Assembly (NCBI GenBank): GCA_015056485.1
Contig: SVGD01000001.1
Span: 195,094-259,093, forward strand
Direction: 5' to 3'
DNA length: 64,000 nucleotides
Origin: Clostridiales bacterium
GTDB taxonomy: Bacteria > Bacillota > Clostridia > TANB77 > CAG-508
This document shows, in pieces, positions 1 to 8,004 of the stretch; the first letter of the stretch is position 1; every line of letters starts with the position of its first letter. A program made the translations under genes and the position numbers. The notes below the pieces were generated by a model. It was not told where the DNA came from. It saw only the letters and a list, made by a program, of their open reading frames with translations, and searched no databases.

Positions 1-615
1 ATAATCCTCCAAAACAATTCCCATTTGGTCTAACATTTTTTCAAGGATTTCTCTTACTTCTACATCTTTATTTTTTATCGCATATGTGTCTGGGAAAAGG
101 TATCCTTCTAGGGAATAATATATGTTTTCATCCTTGATGTCATCTTCTAAGAACCAATATTTACCTATTAAATAGTTTATATATTCATCATCTTCAAGAA
201 CAGCCAATACTTCATCATAAGTGTTATTAGTTTTTTCTGCTATTGTATTTGCTATCCATCTAAAATTTTTACCTTCTATAAAAGTTATTGTTACTTGGTT
301 TGGATCATGCATTATTCCTGTTTTTAGCATTTCTGTAATTTCTTTTACACTCATACTTTCTTTTAAATAATATGTTCCAGCTTGAAATCCTGAAACTTTA
401 TTTAGTTTTACATATATTTTAAAAGCTGTTTCACTTTTAATAATATTGTTTTCCTTTAAAATCTCTGCAATACCACTTGAACCTGTTCCTATAGGAATTG
501 TTACTTCCTTTTCTTTTATATTACTAGATTTTGGTGATACGGAAATAAAATACCATAAAACTATTCCTATAATTATTATTAATAATAGTATTAAAATTGC
601 TCTTATTTTTTTCAT
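1..615 (-). CDS. mltG: Endolytic murein transglycosylase MltG (YceG-like), 3' end beyond window
   Basis: The first 205 codons are present and the reading frame runs off the left edge. A single N-terminal membrane anchor (about residues 4-24) is followed by the YceG-fold exterior. The family hallmark LEGYLFPDTY is clear near residues 168-177, with the preceding FIEGKNFRWIA segment also typical. MltG cleaves nascent glycan strands at the membrane and sets glycan chain length; the catalytic glutamate lies downstream of the window edge. The ATG at 615 has AGGAG seven bases upstream. It starts 10 bases after the wall-associated gene at 625-1641, so the two are probably one transcript. Confidence 0.9.
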   Translation of the reverse strand, partial: MKKIRAILILLLIIIIGIVLWYFISVSPKSSNIKEKEVTIPIGTGSSGIAEILKENNIIKSETAFKIYVKLNKVSGFQAGTYYLKESMSVKEITEMLKTGIMHDPNQVTITFIEGKNFRWIANTIAEKTNNTYDEVLAVLEDDEYINYLIGKYWFLEDDIKDENIYYSLEGYLFPDTYAIKNKDVEVREILEKMLDQMGIVLEDY

Positions 616-624
616 ACATTTCTC

Positions 625-1641
625 CTATTTTACTATGTAATCTACAATATTTTTTAAACTCTTTGTTTTATTTACATCATCTGATTTTAATGCCACTGAA
701 ACTCCGATTTCTCTTAATCTTGGGGTAATTTCTGTCATAAATCTAACAAATGATTCACTTTTCGAATTTGAATAAATAATTATTCCTTTAGGATTTTCAG
801 ATAAAATAAAACTAACTATAGTATTTATACTTTGTACCCTTGCTTCATAATCATTTAACATATCTTCTTTAAAATTCTCTTCTTTTATTTTTAGCCATCC
901 ATTAATTTCATTATCAGAAATTAGCTTTGATTCTGTTTCTCTATCTATTTCTTGTCTTACAACATATTCATTTGTAATTATTGAATTTTTTATATATCCT
1001 ACAATCCCTGTTTTTGTTCTTATTTTAATCCATCCATTAGTACTATCTTTATAATATGATATTTGTTCTCCAGTTTTTAATTCTTCTAGTGTTTGAGAAA
1101 ATGCTCTCATTTTTGATTTTACACTAGTATTTTTTGCAATTGTTGCCCTTGTTAATTTTTTATCTATTTCATCTATTGTAACAATATCTGTTTCCGGAAT
1201 ATAGTCAACTTCTATATTATAAACTAATTCCATATCAGATATTGGTAAATATAACATTCCTTCTTTTCTTATTAATTTTCCTAAAATATTTTTTGTTGTA
1301 TCATTAATAACCATATTATTATCATCTAATTTTAAAGTCGCTACTTTTGTTCTTGATGTTGTTATTATTTGTTTGTAATTTTCATCATAAATTATGGAAT
1401 CATCAAATAAATTTTTAACATCTTCATAGGAAATATATACAACATCATTTTCATCAATCCATACATTATTAACAAGTTCTTCTGTTATATCTTCATCTCC
1501 TATTACTAAATTAGTAATTCCTTCTGTTTTATCTCTTTTAAAACCAGGCATAACATCTAATAATCTGGCAACAATAAGTAAAGCAAATACACAAATTGCT
1601 ATATTTCTTATAAATCTTAATTTGTATTTTTTATGTTTCAT
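625..1641 (-). CDS. Membrane-anchored SH3-type wall protein with truncated GH18-like C-terminus
   Basis: A 338-residue protein with an N-terminal membrane segment (about residues 10-30), a stalk-like region, an SH3-like segment (about 165-235) and a short C-terminus. The end (PRLREIGVSVAL ... VDYIV) resembles part of the barrel of clostridial SH3-GH18 spore or wall hydrolases, where PRLKEIG ... VADYIVFMAYD is usual. It stops right after VDYIV, so the catalytic DxxDxE region and most of the barrel are missing. The start is the ATG at 1641, which has AGGAG seven bases upstream; a longer reading from 1677 has no ribosome site. It is cotranscribed with mltG. A wall-binding role is inferred; hydrolase activity is unlikely. 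Confidence 0.6.
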   Translation of the reverse strand: MKHKKYKLRFIRNIAICVFALLIVARLLDVMPGFKRDKTEGITNLVIGDEDITEELVNNVWIDENDVVYISYEDVKNLFDDSIIYDENYKQIITTSRTKVATLKLDDNNMVINDTTKNILGKLIRKEGMLYLPISDMELVYNIEVDYIPETDIVTIDEIDKKLTRATIAKNTSVKSKMRAFSQTLEELKTGEQISYYKDSTNGWIKIRTKTGIVGYIKNSIITNEYVVRQEIDRETESKLISDNEINGWLKIKEENFKEDMLNDYEARVQSINTIVSFILSENPKGIIIYSNSKSESFVRFMTEITPRLREIGVSVALKSDDVNKTKSLKNIVDYIVK

Positions 1642-1727
1642 TCTACTTCTCCTAAATATTTTTTTATAGTATATCACAAAAACTTACATAATAAATCATT
1701 TTTTTTAAATTTTTATATTTTTTTTGC

Positions 1728-1756
1728 TTGATATTTTTCCCTAAGCGTGGTAATAT
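1728..1756 (+). promoter_or_regulatory. Sigma-A promoter of pflB
   Basis: TTGATA (1728-1733) and TAATAT (1751-1756) are separated by 17 bases. Transcription would start near 1763, leaving a leader of about 32 bases with a GA-rich ribosome site before the ATG at 1795. This rules out a start at 1765. Confidence 0.7.
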
Positions 1757-1794
1757 ATTAGAGTATGTTTATTTTTAAGAAAGGTTGGGATTTT

Positions 1795-4029
1795 ATGAAA
1801 TTTGAACAATGGAAAGATTTTAAATCTGGTGACTGGGAAAATGAAATAAATGTTAGAAACTTTATTCAAACTAACTATACTCCTTATGAAGGAAATGACA
1901 GTTTCTTAACTCCAGCAACTGAATCTACAAAAAAATTGTGGAATGAAGTTCTAGATTTATATAACAAAGAAAAAGAAAATGGTGGAGTTTTAGCAGTAGA
2001 TGCTAACACTATTTCTACAATAACTAGCCATGAAGCTGGTTATATTGATAAAGACTTAGAGCAAATAGTTGGTTTACAAACTGATGAACCTTTAAAAAGA
2101 GCTATTATGCCAAATGGAGGTATAAGAATAGTTGAAAAATCTTGTGAAGCACAAAATGTTGAAGTTGCTCCTGAAGTTCAAAAAATATTCCATCATTACA
2201 GAAGAACTCATAATGATGGTGTTTTCGCTGCTTATACTCCAGAAATAAGAGCAGCTAGAAGTTCTCACATAATTACAGGTTTACCTGATGGTTATGGTAG
2301 AGGAAGAATTATAGGAGATTATAGAAGAATTGCACTTTATGGTGTAGACGCCTTAATTGAAGGAAAATTAAGAAGTTTAAAATATTTAGAATATCCTACA
2401 ATATTCTCTGATGTTATAAAAGAAAGAGAAGAGGTTAATGACCAAATATCAGCTTTAAAAGAATTAAAAGAAATGGCATTAAAATATGGTTATGATATTT
2501 CTAGACCAGCTGAAAACGCTAAAGAAGCTATTCAATGGTTATACTTTGGATATCTTGCTGCAACAAAAGAACAAAACGGTGCAGCTATGAGTATTGGTAG
2601 AAATTCAACATTCCTTGATATTTATATTGAAAGAGATTTAAAAAACGGAGTTTTAACAGAAGAACAAGCTCAAGAATTAATGGATCATTTCATTATGAAA
2701 TTAAGAATGGTTAGATTTTTAAGAACTCCTGAATATGATGAATTATTCAGTGGAGACCCAGTTTGGGTAACAGAAGCTATTGGTGGAATGAGTGTAGACG
2801 GAAGAACATTAGTTACTAAAAACTCTTTCAGAACACTTCACTCTTTACAAAATTTAGGACCTGCTCCAGAGCCAAACTTAACTGTTTTATGGTCTACTAA
2901 GTTACCAGAAGAATTTAAAAAGTTCTGTACAAAATTATCTATTAAAACATCTTCTATTCAATATGAAAATGATGATTTAATGAGAGAATACTGGGGAGAT
3001 GACTATTCTATAGCTTGTTGTGTTTCTGCAATGAGAACAGGTAAACAAATGCAATTCTTTGGTGCAAGATGTAACCTAGCAAAAACATTATTATACGCTA
3101 TAAATGGTGGTCGAGATGAAATCTCTGGAAAACAAGTTTCTCCAAAATTTGAACGTATTTCTTCAGAATATTTAGATTATGATGAAGTTATGGAAAAATT
3201 TGATAATATGATGGATTGGGTTGTTAGAGTTTACGTTAATGCTCTAAACATTATCCACTATATGCATGATAAATATGCTTATGAAAGCTTAGAAATGGCT
3301 TTACATGACCAAAACATTTTAAGAACTATGGCTTGTGGTATTGCAGGATTATCGGTAGTTGCCGATTCTTTATCAGCAATCAAATATGCTAAAGTAAAAG
3401 TAATTAGAGATGAAACTGGTTTAGCTACAGACTATGAAATCGAAGGTGACTTCCCTAAATTTGGTAATGATGATGATAGAGTTGACTCTATAGCAGTTGA
3501 CGTTGTAAAAGCTTTCATGAGAAAACTTAGAAAACAAAAAACTTATCGTAAATCAAAACCTACTTTATCAATCCTTACAATTACATCAAATGTAGTTTAT
3601 GGTAAGAAAACAGGAAATACACCTGATGGAAGACCTGCTGGTGCTCCATTCGGACCTGGTGCAAACCCAATGCATGGTAGAGATACAAATGGTGCTCTTG
3701 CAGTACTTAACAGTATAGCAAAATTACCATATTCACATGCAGAAGATGGAATTTCTTATACATTTGCTATAACACCAAAAGCTTTAGGTAAAGATGAAGA
3801 TTCAAGAATAACTAACTTAACTTCATTATTAGATGGATACTTTGCTCAACATAGCCATCATATTAATGTTAACGTTTTTGATAGAGCATTACTTGAAGAC
3901 GCTATGGAACATCCAGAAAAATATCCTCAACTTACAATAAGAGTTTCAGGATATGCTGTTAAATTCACAAAATTAACAAGAGAACAACAATTAGATGTTA
4001 TTAACAGAACAATACATGAAGCTATATAA
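1795..4029 (+). CDS. pflB: Formate C-acetyltransferase (pyruvate formate-lyase)
   Basis: A 744-residue glycyl radical enzyme that converts pyruvate and CoA to acetyl-CoA and formate in anaerobic fermentation. The adjacent active-site cysteines ([11 protein letters not shown]) are Cys408-Cys409. The C-terminal glycyl radical loop RVSGYAVKF holds the radical Gly719. Length and motifs match true PFL rather than glycerol or choline dehydratase relatives. The start follows AAGGTTGGGA, and the upstream promoter fixes it. Its activase gene lies just downstream on the same strand, so the pair forms a functional unit. No truncation or missing key residue was seen. Confidence 0.97.
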   Translation: MKFEQWKDFKSGDWENEINVRNFIQTNYTPYEGNDSFLTPATESTKKLWNEVLDLYNKEKENGGVLAVDANTISTITSHEAGYIDKDLEQIVGLQTDEPLKRAIMPNGGIRIVEKSCEAQNVEVAPEVQKIFHHYRRTHNDGVFAAYTPEIRAARSSHIITGLPDGYGRGRIIGDYRRIALYGVDALIEGKLRSLKYLEYPTIFSDVIKEREEVNDQISALKELKEMALKYGYDISRPAENAKEAIQWLYFGYLAATKEQNGAAMSIGRNSTFLDIYIERDLKNGVLTEEQAQELMDHFIMKLRMVRFLRTPEYDELFSGDPVWVTEAIGGMSVDGRTLVTKNSFRTLHSLQNLGPAPEPNLTVLWSTKLPEEFKKFCTKLSIKTSSIQYENDDLMREYWGDDYSIACCVSAMRTGKQMQFFGARCNLAKTLLYAINGGRDEISGKQVSPKFERISSEYLDYDEVMEKFDNMMDWVVRVYVNALNIIHYMHDKYAYESLEMALHDQNILRTMACGIAGLSVVADSLSAIKYAKVKVIRDETGLATDYEIEGDFPKFGNDDDRVDSIAVDVVKAFMRKLRKQKTYRKSKPTLSILTITSNVVYGKKTGNTPDGRPAGAPFGPGANPMHGRDTNGALAVLNSIAKLPYSHAEDGISYTFAITPKALGKDEDSRITNLTSLLDGYFAQHSHHINVNVFDRALLEDAMEHPEKYPQLTIRVSGYAVKFTKLTREQQLDVINRTIHEAI

Positions 4030-4038
4030 TTATTTTTA

Positions 4039-4060
4039 AGGGCAGTTTTAACACTGCCCT
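4039..4060 (+). terminator. Hairpin after pflB
   Basis: AGGGCAGT (4039-4046) pairs with ACTGCCCT (4053-4060) across a six-base loop, 10 bases after the pflB stop. No clear T-run follows, so it may be a processing or partial-readthrough hairpin that lowers expression of pflA relative to pflB. Confidence 0.4.
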
Positions 4061-4083
4061 ATAAATTTATGTAGATTTTATAT

Positions 4084-4115
4084 CTGTAGGGTCGGTCAAG
4101 AACGCCCCCCTACAG
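4084..4115. repeat. Degenerate GTAGGG/CCCCTACA intergenic palindrome
   Basis: CTGTAGGG and CCCCTACAG bound an element with a decayed core (GGTCGGTCAAGAACG). It belongs to the modular family found throughout the window's intergenic DNA and lies between pflB and pflA. Confidence 0.7.
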
Positions 4116-4137
4116 TCAAATAAAAAAGGTGGAAATT

Positions 4138-4866
4138 ATGGAAAATTTAAAAGGTAGAATTCATTCAATCGAAACATTTGGAACTGTAGACGGACCTGGT
4201 ATAAGATTTGTAGTTTTTATGCAAGGATGTATGTTAAAATGTAAATATTGCCAAAACAGAGACACTTGGCCAACTTCTGAAGGAACAGAAGACATGACTA
4301 GTGATGCTTTAGTTTCTAGAATCGAAAAATATAAATCATATATCGAAAATTCTAATGGTGGTGTTACTATTTCTGGAGGCGAACCTTTACTACAAGTAGA
4401 TTTTTTAATTGAATTATTTGAAAAATTAAAAGCTAAAAATTATCATACTGCCATAGACACTTCTGGTATGGTTGCATTAACTCCAGATATAAAGAAATTA
4501 TTATCTCTTACAGATTTAGTTTTGTTAGATATTAAGCATATCGATAGTGAAAAGTGTAAAGAATTAGTAGGTTTTTCTAATGAAAAAGAATTAGCTTTCG
4601 CAAAATATCTAAGTGATAATAATATTCCTATTTGGATTAGACAAGTACTAGTACCTGGTATTACCGATGATGAGCAAGACCTACTTAAACTAAAAGAATT
4701 TATATCATCATTAAAAACCGTGCAAAAAGTAGAAATTCTTCCTTATCATAGTTTAGGAAAATTCAAATGGGAAAATTTAGGATTTAAATATGAGTTAGAA
4801 GATACTCCTTCTGCAACAATTAAAGATGTAGAAAGAGCAAAAGAGATTCTTGGTATATCAAAATAG
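4138..4866 (+). CDS. pflA: Pyruvate formate-lyase activating enzyme (radical SAM)
   Basis: A 242-residue radical SAM enzyme that installs the glycyl radical on PflB. The Cx3Cx2C iron-sulfur motif is CMLKCKYC near residue 33, preceded by the family segment FGTVDGPGIRFVVFMQGC. The glycine-rich SAM motif SGGEPLLQ follows. The ATG at 4138 has AAAGGTGG seven bases upstream and is preferred over the in-frame GTG at 4129. It lies directly downstream of pflB with a hairpin and a repeat between them, as in most PFL systems. Length matches the family. Confidence 0.96.
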   Translation: MENLKGRIHSIETFGTVDGPGIRFVVFMQGCMLKCKYCQNRDTWPTSEGTEDMTSDALVSRIEKYKSYIENSNGGVTISGGEPLLQVDFLIELFEKLKAKNYHTAIDTSGMVALTPDIKKLLSLTDLVLLDIKHIDSEKCKELVGFSNEKELAFAKYLSDNNIPIWIRQVLVPGITDDEQDLLKLKEFISSLKTVQKVEILPYHSLGKFKWENLGFKYELEDTPSATIKDVERAKEILGISK

Positions 4867-4883
4867 TGAACTTTATTTATACC

Positions 4884-4910
4884 GGGTCGCCGAGGGCGGC
4901 GACCCCTACA
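4884..4910. repeat. GGGTCGCC-type intergenic palindrome
   Basis: GGGTCGCC and GGCGACCC pair across GAGGGC, and the unit ends in CCCCTACA. It sits between the convergent pflA and spoIVFB stops and could serve as a two-way terminator. Confidence 0.75.
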
Positions 4911-4912
4911 TA

Positions 4913-5533
4913 TCACAAATTTGATATAATATCTTCAACCCTCTTTTTAACCTTATACCTCTTATTTTCAATTATCACTATGTACCATAAATATATTACT
5001 ATAAAAATTACTACAAAGTTTTTCATATAAATTATTAAAACACTTGATACTGCCGTCATTATTATTACTAAAATATTTGATGTTTTATTAATTAATTTAT
5101 CAACCTCTCTTTTTTCTTTTTTTAACCTCATTATGCTTTTTAAAGCTCTTCCCCCATCTAATGGATATATTGGTATTAAATTAAATAGCATAATTAATAA
5201 ATTTGAATATGCAATTAACTCTTTATTTAATAATAATGCAATAACCATTATTATTAAGTTTATAAATGGCCCTGCTAATGCAACTATTATTTTTTTCTTT
5301 TCTATTTTTCTATAATTTTTTTCTGTTAATTTACTATCCTCAAAAATTACTGTTAATCCAAAAGGCATAATTTTTAAAACTTTAGGCTTTAATCCTAATA
5401 ATATTCCTACTATAATATGTCCTAATTCATGTATAAGGGCAAATAACATTAAAATTACATATATTTCTATTTGTTTTGTAATTATAAATACTAATATAAA
5501 AATAAAAATTTGTAAATTCAATTTTATTTGCAT
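4913..5533 (-). CDS. spoIVFB: Stage IV sporulation site-2 protease SpoIVFB-like (M50)
   Basis: A 206-residue polytopic membrane zinc protease. The zinc motif HELGH is at residues 35-39 and the second motif YPLDGGRAL at 123-131 supplies the aspartate ligand, both inside membrane segments. In Bacillus the homologue cleaves pro-sigma-K in the mother cell. The gene directly upstream encodes an M23-type membrane protein matching SpoIVFA, which supports the assignment over other M50 proteases. The ATG at 5533 follows AAGGAAAGG; a TTG at 5563 would overlap the upstream gene. Confidence 0.85.
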   Translation of the reverse strand: MQIKLNLQIFIFILVFIITKQIEIYVILMLFALIHELGHIIVGILLGLKPKVLKIMPFGLTVIFEDSKLTEKNYRKIEKKKIIVALAGPFINLIIMVIALLLNKELIAYSNLLIMLFNLIPIYPLDGGRALKSIMRLKKEKREVDKLINKTSNILVIIMTAVSSVLIIYMKNFVVIFIVIYLWYIVIIENKRYKVKKRVEDIISNL

Positions 5534-5549
5534 GTTTAATCCTTTCCTT

Positions 5550-6461
5550 CTAAAAACTAACAATTAATCTTGGATTTATATATCTTCCTTCTTTTCTAAT
5601 CTCAAAATGCAAATGCGGTCCTGTTGAATTGCCTGTAGAACCAACCTTTGCTATTTCTTGTCCTTGGCTTATTTTTTCTCCTTCAGTAACTAAAATTTCA
5701 CTGCAATGCGCATAAAGTGTAATTACATTTCCGTTTAAGATTTTTAAATGTTTTCCATAATCTCCAATAGTAGAAACAGTCTCTACTGTCCCCTCCATTG
5801 AGGCAATAATCGGTGTTCCTTCTGTTGCTCCCAAATCTATTCCTGTATGTTCTGGGGTAACAATACTATTAGTAGATTCTCTTTCTCCAAATTCAGATGT
5901 TACTACTCCTACTTGCAATGGATTTATTAAACTATACTTTGACAAAATTTCTTTAACATCTTTTTCTTCCTGTGTTAATTCTTTCTCCTCAACTATAACA
6001 TCTTCTGTTATTATTTCATTTTTTACTATATTTTCTTCTATAACATTTTCTTGAACTATGTTTTCTTTAATATTATTTTCTTGTTCCAAAACGTTTTCAT
6101 ATTCTAATAATGGAACTATTACTTCTTCATTATTTTGTTTATTGATTATTCCATTAATATATCCTGTAAATTGTTGCTGTAGTTTTTGTATGTTTATATC
6201 ATATTCTAAAATTTGCTTAGTTTTTGATATTATTTCATCTGAAAATATATAATCAGCATTTTTTATAAAATAAAATCCTGTATAAATAAGCATACACACT
6301 ATAATTTGTATACCCATTCTATGAAAAAGCTTTAAATTAGGTTTGTCTTTATTATTTACATTTACAGTCGCGCTTTCTCTTCTTGAATTTTGCATCTTTC
6401 TTCTATAATAAATCTCTTCAGCTCTTCGTATTCTTTCATCCACACTTAAAGTTTTTTCCAT
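5550..6461 (-). CDS. spoIVFA: SpoIVFA-like membrane protein with M23 (LytM) domain
   Basis: A 303-residue protein with a basic cytoplasmic N-terminus, one membrane segment (about residues 50-66), an acidic spacer and a C-terminal M23 domain (about 190-300). The metal-binding signatures HTGIDLG (near 205), YAHC and GPHLHFEI (near 283) are present, so unlike some SpoIVFA proteins this one may be catalytically competent. It lies 16 bases upstream of spoIVFB, the classical order. SpoIVFA tethers and inhibits SpoIVFB in the outer forespore membrane. The ATG at 6461 follows AGAGGTG, which is caught in a hairpin (6467-6519). Confidence 0.8.
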   Translation of the reverse strand: MEKTLSVDERIRRAEEIYYRRKMQNSRRESATVNVNNKDKPNLKLFHRMGIQIIVCMLIYTGFYFIKNADYIFSDEIISKTKQILEYDINIQKLQQQFTGYINGIINKQNNEEVIVPLLEYENVLEQENNIKENIVQENVIEENIVKNEIITEDVIVEEKELTQEEKDVKEILSKYSLINPLQVGVVTSEFGERESTNSIVTPEHTGIDLGATEGTPIIASMEGTVETVSTIGDYGKHLKILNGNVITLYAHCSEILVTEGEKISQGQEIAKVGSTGNSTGPHLHFEIRKEGRYINPRLIVSF

Positions 6462-6466
6462 AATAA

Positions 6467-6519
6467 AACACCTCTTCTTTAGAATATGTTTTTTAAAATA
6501 TATTCTAAAAAAAGGTGTT
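6467..6519 (-). promoter_or_regulatory. Hairpin sequestering the spoIVFA ribosome site
   Basis: In the minus-strand transcript AACACCT followed by TTTAGAATAT pairs with ATATTCTAAA and AGGTGTT, which places the Shine-Dalgarno AGAGGTG in the 3' arm. The arms are 6500-6519 and 6467-6487 on the plus strand. It could gate translation or act as an upstream terminator. Confidence 0.5.
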
Positions 6520-6540
6520 TAGAACTTGTTTTATTTACTT

Positions 6541-6885
6541 TTATACAAATTGTACAACTATACCTAAAAATGCTAGTATTCCAACTACTGCTAATAGTCT
6601 TTTCAATCTTTTACATTGTTTTTCTAAAGCTTTAACATTTAAACTTTTTAGTTGTTTTTCCTCTTTTATATCTGAAATATAATTTGAAATCACCATCTCA
6701 GCTTCTTTCAATATATATTCTTTATTATCAATTGTTTTATTCTTGCTTTCAAGTAATTCTTTCTTCTCTATTGCTTCTAAGCTCTTAATTTTACTGTTAT
6801 CTTTTAATATAACAATTGCCTCATCAATAATATTAGATGGCAAGTCTTTTAAAACTACTATATTTTTCATTATTTTGGAATTCAT
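6541..6885 (-). CDS. Small tail-anchored hypothetical protein
   Basis: A 114-residue protein of unknown function. It is mostly helical and charged, with a basic stretch (KQCKRLKRL) followed by one C-terminal membrane segment (about residues 95-113), so it looks tail-anchored. The ATG at 6885 follows AAGGAG at good spacing. It lies upstream of spoIVFA on the same strand, 79 bases away, and downstream of yyaC, so it may belong to the sporulation neighbourhood. No domain was recognised. Confidence 0.6.
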   Translation of the reverse strand: MNSKIMKNIVVLKDLPSNIIDEAIVILKDNSKIKSLEAIEKKELLESKNKTIDNKEYILKEAEMVISNYISDIKEEKQLKSLNVKALEKQCKRLKRLLAVVGILAFLGIVVQFV

Positions 6886-6912
6886 TTATATTCTCCTTAA
6901 AATATATTTTGT

Positions 6913-6938
6913 CGGACGGCTGATAGCCGCCCCTACCC
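6913..6938. repeat. GGACGGCT-type intergenic palindrome
   Basis: GGACGGCT and AGCCGCCC pair across GAT, and the unit ends in CCCCTACC. The same module recurs at 18703, 34598 and 58413. Confidence 0.75.
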
Positions 6939-7003
6939 CTATAAATCAAAATTTATTATTAAGATATTTAGAGATATATAAATTTTTTCCAAATTTTTCT
7001 GTT

Positions 7004-7522
7004 TTATACATTTATTGCTCTATAAATTCCATCAGCTGTTAATGAAGCCATTTCATTAACTAAACCTAAACTAGTATTTTGCAATAATATAAAATTTTGT
7101 TTCGACATTCCTGTATTATATGAAACAATCCCTTTTACTGACATTTCTCCAATTTCAAAGCTATTTTTATTTAATCCACTTCCTGCTTTTAGTCCTTGTT
7201 CAGAAACAACTATTTTACCTACTAATTCTTTTTTATCCAAAGCTGCATCAATACTAATTATAAATGGATTATCAAACTCATGATTAATTGTCTTTATAAC
7301 TTTTTCAATATTGTTTATACCTATAGTTTTTTCTAAATCTCCTATGATTTCAATCTCTTTCTTTTTACCTATTAAACTTTTAAGTTTTTCACCAACTAAT
7401 GGTCCGAAACAATCTCCTATTACTCTATCTGTTCCTACACATAAAAAAACAATTTTGTTATACTTATTATTATTTAGTTTGCTCCAAAAAAGTTGCTTAA
7501 ATTCACTTATAAAATCTTGCAT
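7004..7522 (-). CDS. yyaC: Spore protease YyaC
   Basis: A 172-residue protein of the YyaC family, related in fold to the GPR spore protease and to hydrogenase maturation proteases. The family segment CVGTDRVIGDCFGPLVGEKL lies near residues 27-46, and SIDAALDK plus KAGSGLNKN follow in the usual order. YyaC is conserved in endospore formers; its substrate is not established. The ATG at 7522 has AAGGAGG at ideal spacing. It is one of several sporulation markers near this end of the window. Confidence 0.88.
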   Translation of the reverse strand: MQDFISEFKQLFWSKLNNNKYNKIVFLCVGTDRVIGDCFGPLVGEKLKSLIGKKKEIEIIGDLEKTIGINNIEKVIKTINHEFDNPFIISIDAALDKKELVGKIVVSEQGLKAGSGLNKNSFEIGEMSVKGIVSYNTGMSKQNFILLQNTSLGLVNEMASLTADGIYRAINV

Positions 7523-7546
7523 AGCTCCTCCTTAATTAAAAATATT

Positions 7547-7795
7547 CTATTCTCCTTTATGAGGAGCTATGATAATTTTTATATCTTCTTTTTTATTATA
7601 TTTTTTAATTATATCCTCAGAAAATCCAGATAATTCGCTTGTAATTACAATTGTTTTATAATTATTATTTATTAATTCTTTAATTTTATTATCAGTATTT
7701 TCTGGTTTATCAACATCAAAAACATCAAAACCAAATCTTTTAAAAACATTAAAATTACTTTTATCATCTTTTAGTTTTAACCATGAAATCTTCAT
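7547..7795 (-). CDS. Small hypothetical protein, alpha/beta
   Basis: An 82-residue protein when started at the ATG at 7795, which has GGTGAT seven bases upstream. A longer reading from 7840 lacks a ribosome site. Predicted strands (FDVFDV, YKTIVITSE, IKIIIAP) alternate with helices, giving a small Rossmann-like pattern. A faint resemblance to V-type ATPase subunit F is not strong enough to name it. It lies 24 bases upstream of yyaC and may be cotranscribed with it. Confidence 0.5.
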   Translation of the reverse strand: MKISWLKLKDDKSNFNVFKRFGFDVFDVDKPENTDNKIKELINNNYKTIVITSELSGFSEDIIKKYNKKEDIKIIIAPHKGE

Positions 7796-7902
7796 ATAAT
7801 CACCAATAATAGTATGTGCAGATTTCAAAAATTTTTTCAAAATTTTAAGTGAGAGACTTTTAGGGAGATGTGTTTAAATTTTTTGCAATTTATTCGAAGC
7901 GC

Positions 7903-7929
7903 GGGTCGCCGAGGGCGTCGACCCCTACA
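7903..7929. repeat. GGGTCGCC-type intergenic palindrome
   Basis: GGGTCGCC, GAGGGC and GTCGACCCCTACA form the same element as at 4884 with one core change. It lies between the giant adhesin operon and the upstream small gene. Confidence 0.7.
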
Positions 7930-7970
7930 ATTATTTAATTAATTTTTAAACAGTCTGCCGTCCCAATTGC

Positions 7971-8003
7971 AAAAAATGAGCGAATTAAATTCGCTCATTT
8001 TTT
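7971..8003 (-). terminator. Terminator of the giant surface-protein operon
   Basis: A 16-base-pair perfect stem (7971-7986 with 7988-8003; core ATGAGCGAATT) ends in T-runs on both strands, two bases after the stop of the gene at 8005. Confidence 0.85.
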
Positions 8004-8004
8004 A

